The notes beneath the pieces were generated by a model. The model worked only from the letters and a program-made list of their open reading frames with translations, was not told the origin of the DNA and searched no databases. A DNA stretch of 29,809 nt, taken from NCBI GenBank assembly GCA_964390795.1, contig CAYMLQ010000032.1:1-29809 (forward strand), in the 5' to 3' direction. This stretch comes from CAYMLQ01 sp964390795 (GTDB lineage Bacteria > Verrucomicrobiota > Kiritimatiellia > RFP12 > UBA1067). Of the stretch, positions 21,233 to 28,059 are shown piece after piece. Position numbers and translations under genes: made by a program. Each line of letters opens with the position of its first letter. The stretch's first letter is position 1.

Positions 21233-23860
21233 GTGGGCAAGACCCTCTATCAACACCTCGCCCAAAACTTCAGCGTTGAGCGTTCGAACTCTCAACTCTC
21301 AACGTTCAACTCTCAATTTGAGAAGTTACCCCCTTTGCTTGCTCCCGGAACCCTGCGCGACCGACCCGTCCGTAACGTGGCCGTTTTTTGTCACAGTTAC
21401 CCCATCGTTTGTTCTCGCTCTGCGGGCGGGTGGCTTCATATCCGTCTTACGTTTTGCAGAGGCGTTCTCGCGGTCTGTCTTCCTTTGGCCATGGGGTTCT
21501 CGTCCCTTAGCCTTGCATCTGTTATCGAACTAGTGCCAGTCCCGGCGGGGTCGTTCGTGATGGGCCAGGACGCCTGCGGCGACTGGGACGAGAGCCCGGC
21601 GCACTCGGTTACAATCTCGAAGCCTTTTTTCATTTCGGCCACCGAGGTCACGCTCGAACAGTTCCGCCGGTTCCGTCCGCAGCACGAGGCCGCCACAGCA
21701 GGCAAGGCCACCGGCGTTAGCTGGCACGATGCGGTCGCGTTTTGCGAGTGGCTTTCGAAGCAGGAGGGCAAGTCCTACCGCCTGCCGACCGAGGCCGAGT
21801 GGGAGTACGCCTGCCGCGCGGGCACGGCCACCGCGTTCTGGTCCGGCGACCAGCCCCCGGCTGATCACAACACACCAAACCCTTGGGGCCTGCGGAATCT
21901 GCATGACAAAACCATGGAGTGGTGCCTCGACTGGCACGGGGAGTATCGCGCCGAGGCGCAAACCGATCCCGTCGGCCCAGACCACGGGCTCGCCCGCGTC
22001 GTCCGCGGCGACAAGCCCGACGACGACCTCGAAGCGGTCAAAGCCGAGAGGCCGCTCACGCCCTATTACCACCGCTCGGCCAACCGCGCGGGGCTGCCTC
22101 CTGCTTTCGGAATCCCCCCAGCGGAACGCGGCAAGACCGCACCTAAGCCGACGGACGTGAAAGATACGGACTGGAGCGCCTCCGGGCCGCACACCGTCGG
22201 TTTCCGCGTCGTGCAGGCACCCCTTCCCACCTCATCACCCTATCCGGCCGCCGTCCCCTTCGTGCGGCAGGGCGTCAAGCCGCCCAACGCGCTCGTCAAG
22301 CAGGCGCCGCCCGCAACCCAGCCTTACTTCCGCAAGCGCTACCTGCTGCCAACCCCTCCGGAACCGGGCGACCGGCAGGAGAACGGCGACACCGCCCGCG
22401 CCGGGCTGCATCCCTCGTTCCGGCGCCATGCCCACAGCCCCGGTCTCGCGGCCTGTCCCAACGGCGACCTGCTGCTGATCATTTACACCTCCGGCAACCA
22501 AGGTCCCTCCTGCGAGTATGAAACGCGCGTCGCGCTCATGGCCGCGCGGCTGCGCTTCGGCGCCGACCAGTGGGACATGCCCGACCCGCTGGTCGACATT
22601 CCGGACGCCAACGACCACGCGCCCCTGCTCTGGACAGACTGGACTAAGGGCGGGCGGCTGTGTCTCTTCTGGGGTTCGCCCCGGATCGCCCAGGGCGCGT
22701 TCCCGTTCCAGTGGGTGACCTCGGACGACAGCGGGGCGATCTGGAGCGAGGTGCGCTACCCGTTCTTCCCCGGCCCCGTAGGCGCGCATACGCGCCAGCC
22801 CATCAACACCGCCGTGCTCGGCTTGGACGGGACGCTCTACGTCGCCAGCGACGCCCTCGGCGCTTCGTCCGTCCTGTGGGGGACCCGCGACAACGGCGAG
22901 ACCTGGCACGACACCGTCGGCCGCAGCGCAGGCCGGCACACCACCTACTGCCTCTTGAAAGACGGACGCCTCCTCGGCATGGGCGGCAAAAACAGCGACC
23001 TCGGGGGCTTCATGCCCAAGGTGATTTCTGCGGACGGCGGGAAGACCTGGGTTAAGAGCAAGACCCCGTTCTCACCCCTGAGCTTCAACCAGCGTCCGAG
23101 CGTCCTCCGGCTCACGAGCGGGCGCCTCTTCATGGCCGGCGATTTCCAGCCCAACAAGGGCGAGCGGTCACCCGTGATCACAAACAGCGGGGCGTACGTC
23201 GCCCTCTCCGACGATCAGGGCGAGACCTGGCGCACCAAGCTCATCCCCGTGGCGCAGCCGCATGAAGACGAGCGTGTGCAACAAGCGCCGACACTGGGCT
23301 ACAGCGCCGCCCAGCAGGCGCCCAACGGCCTGATCCATCTCATCACCACCATGAACGACCCCTGCCTCCATTTCGAAATGAACGAGGCCTGGATTCTTTC
23401 AGACGTGGATGCGAAGGCAACCGATGCGGATCTGATGCCCTCCAATACAAAGAGCCTGACCGATATCAAGCCCTTCGAGGAAAAATACGCCTCCGGCACG
23501 ATCAGGGCAACGTGGCAGGCGGGCGTCGGGGACGACGGGCGCTATCTGCTGACGGGCGACGAGGCGTGGTTCTTCGAAAGCGGCCGGCAGCACTACGAGG
23601 CCCGCTACGTGATGGGACAGAAGATCGGCACCGAGACTCTGTACCGGCCCGACGGCTCGGTCGAGTGGCAGCGGCAGTATCGCCCTGACGGCTCGCACGT
23701 CTGGACGCAATACTGGGAGAGCGGCCAAAAGAAGGCCCAGTCCGCCTGGCGCAACTTGCACGCCGAAGGCCCCGCCAAGCTGTGGGACCGGACCGGCAAA
23801 CTTATTTCCGACGTAACGTTCACGGCCGGCACAATCCTTCCGAACAAGCAAACCCCTTAA
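21233..23860 (+). CDS. SUMF1-like / sialidase propeller / MORN-type fusion protein
   Basis: Up to 875 residues. From the GTG at 21233, a hydrophobic export-like segment (GVLAVCLPLAMGFSSLSLA) lies only at about residues 75-98. Alternative starts are GTG 21377, TTG 21485 and ATG 21491, so the start is uncertain. Residues ~98-330 are a SUMF1-like domain (ELVPVPAGSFVMG, SWHDAVAFCEWLSKQEGKSYRLPTEAEWEYACRAGT, HTVGFRVV) lacking the FGE cysteines. Residues ~370-760 form a sialidase/BNR beta-propeller with Asp boxes SDDSGAIW, RDNGETWHD, SADGGKTW and SDDQGETW. The last ~110 residues have MORN-like repeats (LYRPDGSVEWQRQY, YWESGQKK). The combination suggests a glycan-binding or glycan-cleaving surface protein. 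Sialidase catalytic residues could not be confirmed. Confidence 0.8.
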   Translation: MGKTLYQHLAQNFSVERSNSQLSTFNSQFEKLPPLLAPGTLRDRPVRNVAVFCHSYPIVCSRSAGGWLHIRLTFCRGVLAVCLPLAMGFSSLSLASVIELVPVPAGSFVMGQDACGDWDESPAHSVTISKPFFISATEVTLEQFRRFRPQHEAATAGKATGVSWHDAVAFCEWLSKQEGKSYRLPTEAEWEYACRAGTATAFWSGDQPPADHNTPNPWGLRNLHDKTMEWCLDWHGEYRAEAQTDPVGPDHGLARVVRGDKPDDDLEAVKAERPLTPYYHRSANRAGLPPAFGIPPAERGKTAPKPTDVKDTDWSASGPHTVGFRVVQAPLPTSSPYPAAVPFVRQGVKPPNALVKQAPPATQPYFRKRYLLPTPPEPGDRQENGDTARAGLHPSFRRHAHSPGLAACPNGDLLLIIYTSGNQGPSCEYETRVALMAARLRFGADQWDMPDPLVDIPDANDHAPLLWTDWTKGGRLCLFWGSPRIAQGAFPFQWVTSDDSGAIWSEVRYPFFPGPVGAHTRQPINTAVLGLDGTLYVASDALGASSVLWGTRDNGETWHDTVGRSAGRHTTYCLLKDGRLLGMGGKNSDLGGFMPKVISADGGKTWVKSKTPFSPLSFNQRPSVLRLTSGRLFMAGDFQPNKGERSPVITNSGAYVALSDDQGETWRTKLIPVAQPHEDERVQQAPTLGYSAAQQAPNGLIHLITTMNDPCLHFEMNEAWILSDVDAKATDADLMPSNTKSLTDIKPFEEKYASGTIRATWQAGVGDDGRYLLTGDEAWFFESGRQHYEARYVMGQKIGTETLYRPDGSVEWQRQYRPDGSHVWTQYWESGQKKAQSAWRNLHAEGPAKLWDRTGKLISDVTFTAGTILPNKQTP
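21271..21347. repeat. Heptamer inverted-repeat element, copy A
   Basis: Two 7-mers of type SAGCGTT (21271-21284) face four 7-mers of type AACNYTC (21287-21314). This gives a stem GTTGAGCGTT/AACGTTCAAC with one G-T pair. A conserved tail follows (AATTTGAGAAGTTACCCC then TTGCTCCCGG). The same arrangement occurs at 27945-28045. A second tail-like segment lies at 21395-21420. Confidence 0.75.
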
Positions 23861-23881
23861 ACCAAGAAGCTGATTCCCCCT

Positions 23882-25945
23882 ATGAAAACAGTGACCCTGC
23901 TGAGTTCCCTCTGTCTTTTGGGCGCGACACTCTGTCCGGCCGACCTCCAAACGTCATTCAAAGATGACTTCAACCGGGAGGCGCTGGGCACAGACTACGC
24001 GTTAGCCCGCGGCGCCCCCTACTGCATCACCAACAGCCAGTATCTGACCACCGGCGGCGCGGGTCAAAACCACATGGTTCTGAATAAGGACGGCGCTCAA
24101 AGAACGCTGCCCACGGCCGAGGAGTATGCTGTTGGCTATTCGCTCACCGCTTCAATCGATCTGTTTATCCCCGCGAACGGACAGGTATCCGTCGCTACGG
24201 CGGGGCTGGTGCTGAACGAGCAGGGCGGGCAGAGTGGCACCGTCAACCGCATCCTCCGGTTCCGCGGGCACAGCGCCACGCACTGCACGCTCCAGCTGCT
24301 GGGTGGCGCCGGCATCCAGGAGAGCGCCGCCATGGGGCCGCTGGCAACAAACACCTGGCACACGCTGAAGGTTACGTCGAAAAAGCCCGGCGTCTACGCC
24401 TATGCGTTCAGCCGGCAGGGCTCGCGCAAGCCGATCGTCAGCGGCGCCTTCATCCAGAAGGGTGCCGACGTTCTGACCGGAGGACATCTCGGGATTTACA
24501 CGGAAAACGCGGCTGCGGGCGCGTACCTGTTCGACAATTTCTCGGTGGAGGTCAAGAAGGCCGAGCCCATGACCTCGCGGGACCTGCTCCTTTTTTCAGG
24601 ACCGCTGGACATCACCTCTGCCTGGGGCAAGCTCCGTTTCGGCACCATGCCCCTCCAGCAGGTTGCTACCTGCGAGAATCCCGGCTTTATGCCCGTCTTC
24701 AGCATGCCGCCGAACGAAGGCGCATGCGTCGTCTACGGGTCGGTCTTTCATGAAGATGAGGATCTGAAGTCGAAGAAGCTCACCGACTCCGGCACGGACA
24801 TGGCGCGGACAAAAAGCACGTTTGACGTCGTCCGCGCCACCACGCGTGACGGCGTGCGTTTCGAAAATGTCGAAACCGTCTTTACCTCCGAGCCCGCAAA
24901 CTGGTCGTTCCACTGCGCGATTGCCTACAACTCGAAAGCCAAGGAGTTCCTGCTGCTGAGGCTCCTTGCCGACAGCAGCGGCTTCGGCTATTACGCATTT
25001 TCCAGCCCTGACGGAAAGAGCTGGGCGCAGCAGTCCAAGGAGCCGCTGTTTTACGACGGCGACGCCATGAGCCTCTTTTGGAACGCCAAGTCCGAACGCT
25101 ACGCCTGCGTCTCCAAGACGCTCCAGCCGGTTCCCAAGCGCATCCTGGACCATGGCGGCGTAACACCCGGCCTGGGCGATAACAGCCTGCGGGACCGGCG
25201 CGTCCTTTCGATCCGCACAAGCCGCGACGGGCTGAGGTGGGAACCGTCCGATTCGATGGAGGACGTCTGGAACAGAAACAAGCGCAAGAAGAGCCTGCCG
25301 ACTGAATTCATGACGATGCCTGACGCCGATGATCCGCCGGATTTGGAGTTCTACAGCGGCAACGCCTTCTGGCACCATGACCGCAGCTACATGATGGTGC
25401 TGAACTATGCCGCCAGCCCGCTGGTTAAAGGCCACGGGCCGCAAATGGACACCGAGTGGTGGGCGGGGCGCGACGGCTTGCGGTGGGAGCGGCCCGGTCG
25501 GGATGTCAACGCGACGGGCGCGGAGATTACGCGGATCACACACAATCCCATGATCCTGAACGGCATGTTTCTCCTTCACTACGGCAACCATGTGCTGGGC
25601 ATGAAGCAGAACCGCATCAGCTTTGTGGGCGCCCGGGCCAACGCGGAGTTCTCCACCCTGCCGTTCACGATGCCCAGAGGGGATCTGCTCCTCAACGCGG
25701 CCGTCCCCTCGCCCGAGCGCGCCTTCGCCACACAGCAGGCCTATGTGAGGGTCGCCGTGCTGGACGAGAAGGGCGCGGTCGTCCCGGGGTTCGAGGCCGA
25801 GCAGTGCCTGATTAAGAGCGGCGACGAGATCGATCTGCCGCTGCTCTGGGATGAGCGGTCGGCACGCGAGCTGGCCGGCCGAACCGTCAGCCTGCGCTTC
25901 TATCTGCGCAGCGCGAACATCTATGCCGTAACCATTCAGGAGTAA
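23882..25945 (+). CDS. Exported protein: LamG-like domain plus five-bladed-type propeller
   Basis: A 687-residue protein with a signal peptide (VTLLSSLCLLGATLCPADL). Residues ~25-225 form a concanavalin/LamG-like sandwich (FKDDFNREALG, HTLKVTS, GGHLGIYTENAAAGAYLFDNFSVEV). Residues ~235-600 resemble GH32/GH43-type or sialidase-like propellers of PVC-group glycan loci (ATTRDGVRFENVE, GDAMSLFWNAKSERYACVSK, RTSRDGLRWEP). The last ~80 residues match the beta module typical of this family (LLLNAAVPSP, VRVAVLDEKGAVVPGFEAEQC, GRTVSLRFYLRSANIYAV). It lies 21 bp after the fusion gene and 3 bp before the next gene, so all are probably one operon. The family's substrate is unknown to me. Confidence 0.7.
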   Translation: MKTVTLLSSLCLLGATLCPADLQTSFKDDFNREALGTDYALARGAPYCITNSQYLTTGGAGQNHMVLNKDGAQRTLPTAEEYAVGYSLTASIDLFIPANGQVSVATAGLVLNEQGGQSGTVNRILRFRGHSATHCTLQLLGGAGIQESAAMGPLATNTWHTLKVTSKKPGVYAYAFSRQGSRKPIVSGAFIQKGADVLTGGHLGIYTENAAAGAYLFDNFSVEVKKAEPMTSRDLLLFSGPLDITSAWGKLRFGTMPLQQVATCENPGFMPVFSMPPNEGACVVYGSVFHEDEDLKSKKLTDSGTDMARTKSTFDVVRATTRDGVRFENVETVFTSEPANWSFHCAIAYNSKAKEFLLLRLLADSSGFGYYAFSSPDGKSWAQQSKEPLFYDGDAMSLFWNAKSERYACVSKTLQPVPKRILDHGGVTPGLGDNSLRDRRVLSIRTSRDGLRWEPSDSMEDVWNRNKRKKSLPTEFMTMPDADDPPDLEFYSGNAFWHHDRSYMMVLNYAASPLVKGHGPQMDTEWWAGRDGLRWERPGRDVNATGAEITRITHNPMILNGMFLLHYGNHVLGMKQNRISFVGARANAEFSTLPFTMPRGDLLLNAAVPSPERAFATQQAYVRVAVLDEKGAVVPGFEAEQCLIKSGDEIDLPLLWDERSARELAGRTVSLRFYLRSANIYAVTIQE

Positions 25946-25948
25946 CCC

Positions 25949-27832
25949 ATGAGCACACCTTCCAGACAACATGTTCCACTCGCCCTGTCTCTTTTGGGCG
26001 GGGTTCTTGCAGCACAAACGTTGCTTTGCGCCGGCCCCGCCCGGGCGGCGGACCCGGTGCCGGGCAGCGACGAACTGCCGCTGCGCTATGAAGGGCCGGG
26101 CGTGACCGACCCGCAGGCGCCGGACGGACGCCTGCCGTACAGCCCCGGCGTGCAGAACATCCAGGTGTACCGCGCCAGCCGCAAGCACTCGCCCTCGTTC
26201 CGTACCGCGGAGGGCTGCACCGTCGGCTACACCTACACCCACCATCAGGATATCGCCTGCTGGAAAGGCCGGCTCTATGTCGCCTGGGCCATGGGGCTGA
26301 AGGACGAGGACGTGCCGCCCACGCAGATCATGTTCGCCTCCAGCCGCGACGGGCTCACGTGGTCCGGGCCCAAAAACCTTTTCCCGCCCGAGATGGGCTG
26401 GTCGCTGCGGTTCTATTTCTACCGCGCCTCCAGCGACCGGTTGCTGGTTTTTGCGCTCGGCCCCTATGAGACCAAGCTCCTGAGCGAAAAGACCAAGCGG
26501 ACGCTCCTGGTGCGCGAACTGACGGCGGACGAAAGCCTCGGCGAGGTTTACACGCTGGTCAACCCAAAGGCCGATCACCCGCCCTCTTTTGAGACCTGTC
26601 CGGACGCGGGTTTTGTTGCGGCCTGCCGGGAAGCGTACGCCTGCAAGCTGCTGCTCGAACAGCAGGACTACGGCGTTTTCCTGGGCGACCGCCGCATGCC
26701 GTGGCACGACAGCGCCAACTGGCCGGGCGGCAAAATCCTTGGCCGCGACAACTACTGGAGCTTCGGCAAGGCCTTCTGCTTTTTCCACAGGGCCGACGGG
26801 GCGCTGGTGGGCCTGTGCAAACTGGGCATCGTGACGCAGTCGCGGGACGAAGGACAGACGTGGTCAAAGCCGGTTGTCGCCGGCGGACTGGACGTCGGCG
26901 GCGCGAAGGAGTGGGCCCAGCGCACGCCGGACGGCCGCTACGTGATGATCTATCCGCCCAAGAAGGGAGCGCGCTTCCCCATGGCGATAACGACCAGCGA
27001 CGACGGCATCTCCTTCCGCGACATGCGGCTGCTGCACGGCGAGGTGCCGCCCCAGCGTTATCAGGGCCTGCACAAAGACGTGGGGCCGCAGTACCTCCGC
27101 GGCGTGGCCGAATGGGCCGGCGACGCGCCGACCCTCGACCCGTCCGCGATCTGGGTCGTCTATAGCGTCACCAAAGAGGACATCTGGGTCAGCCGCGTTC
27201 CCGTGCCGGTGCTCATCGAAACCCGCGAGCCGGCGAACGACACCTTTGAAAACGTGAAGCCCGGCCTGCGGGTGCCGGGCTGGAACACCTACTCGCCGAT
27301 ATGGGCGCCGGTGCGGGTTGTGCAAGAAGCCGCAGCCCAGAACCGCTGCCTTGAGCTGGCGGATCGCGAGCCGGTGGATTACGCGCGGGCCGTCCGCACC
27401 TTCCCGAAGAGCGGCGCGGTGACGGTCTCGTTCCGCCTGTCAGCCGCGCAGACGGACCGCGGCCGGCTGGAGATCGAGCTACTCGGCGAGAACGACACGC
27501 GTCCGGTGCGGCTCGCGCTCAACGACAAAGGGCAGGTTCAGGCAGTCAACGGACAGAGCGCTGCGGATATCGGCGCCTACACGGGCGGCCAGTGGTCGGC
27601 GTTTACGCTGAAGGTTAAGGACGGCCGGTTCACGCTCTCGCGCGACGGCAAGGAACTTCTGAAGGAAGCGGCCTTCGCGGAGCCGTCCGCGACGGTCTGC
27701 GCCCTCTCGTTCCGCACGGGCGAACACCGCGACAAGGTAGCGGGTGAGGCCAAAGCGGATCTGCCGAATACGGAGGAGCCGGTTCACGAAATCGTGTACC
27801 ATCTCGACGATGTGAAAAGCGTCACTCCGTGA
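25949..27832 (+). CDS. Exported sialidase-like beta-propeller protein with C-terminal lectin-like domain
   Basis: A 627-residue protein. The signal peptide runs to about residue 33 (GVLAAQTLLCAGPARA). Residues ~50-430 form a BNR/sialidase-like propeller with Asp-box-like turns (SSRDGLTWSGP, SRDEGQTWSKP, TSDDGISF), ending in the strand KEDIWVSRVPVPV that closes the propeller in this family. Residues ~440-620 are a concanavalin-like sandwich (FPKSGAVTVSFRLSA, GQWSAFTLKVKDGRFTLSRDGKEL). It probably hydrolyses or binds glycan outside the cytoplasm. Classical sialidase Arg-triad residues were not verified, so true sialidase activity is not claimed. Confidence 0.75.
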   Translation: MSTPSRQHVPLALSLLGGVLAAQTLLCAGPARAADPVPGSDELPLRYEGPGVTDPQAPDGRLPYSPGVQNIQVYRASRKHSPSFRTAEGCTVGYTYTHHQDIACWKGRLYVAWAMGLKDEDVPPTQIMFASSRDGLTWSGPKNLFPPEMGWSLRFYFYRASSDRLLVFALGPYETKLLSEKTKRTLLVRELTADESLGEVYTLVNPKADHPPSFETCPDAGFVAACREAYACKLLLEQQDYGVFLGDRRMPWHDSANWPGGKILGRDNYWSFGKAFCFFHRADGALVGLCKLGIVTQSRDEGQTWSKPVVAGGLDVGGAKEWAQRTPDGRYVMIYPPKKGARFPMAITTSDDGISFRDMRLLHGEVPPQRYQGLHKDVGPQYLRGVAEWAGDAPTLDPSAIWVVYSVTKEDIWVSRVPVPVLIETREPANDTFENVKPGLRVPGWNTYSPIWAPVRVVQEAAAQNRCLELADREPVDYARAVRTFPKSGAVTVSFRLSAAQTDRGRLEIELLGENDTRPVRLALNDKGQVQAVNGQSAADIGAYTGGQWSAFTLKVKDGRFTLSRDGKELLKEAAFAEPSATVCALSFRTGEHRDKVAGEAKADLPNTEEPVHEIVYHLDDVKSVTP

Positions 27833-28059
27833 CGAACGATGTAGGATTTGTTGGTATGGACACAGGTGTCGAAAAACAGAGGCTCTCGCCGGGGATTTCA
27901 GGTTTTTGGTTCGTGGTTCTTCGTTCTTGGTTCATCGATAACGTGAGCGTTGAACGTTGGGCGTTGAACGTTGAGCGTTTGAACTCTCAACGCTCAACTC
28001 TCAACTCTCAATTTGGGAAGCTACCCTCATCGTTTGCTCCCGCTCAGCTCTCGGCACGC
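27833..28059. other. Repeat-rich intergenic region before the rhamnosidase
   Basis: No separate gene is supported here. The region holds a small perfect palindrome at 27859-27870 (GACAC-AG-GTGTC), four heptamers of type TKGTTCN at 27907-27934, and the large heptamer inverted repeat at 27945-28009 with its conserved tail. No convincing promoter or T-tailed terminator is seen. Confidence 0.6.
27945..28045. repeat. Heptamer inverted-repeat element, copy B
   Basis: Five 7-mers of type GRRCGTT (27945-27979) face four of type AACNCTC (27982-28009). The stem GTTGAGCGTT (27970-27979) pairs perfectly with AACGCTC AAC (27989-27998) across a 9-nt loop. The tail (AATTTGGGAAGCTACCC, then TTGCTCCCGCTC) matches copy A and the extra tail at 21395-21420 with mainly transition differences. 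Confidence 0.8.

Noticed and set aside
24596..26788. 730-codon minus-strand ORF opposite the two propeller genes
   Set aside because: It spans two well-supported + strand genes and their boundary, has no recognisable motif, and fits an antisense shadow of GC-rich coding DNA.
27907..28009. CRISPR-like array
   Set aside because: The repeat unit is 7 bp with no spacers and the arms are mutually complementary, which does not fit a CRISPR array.
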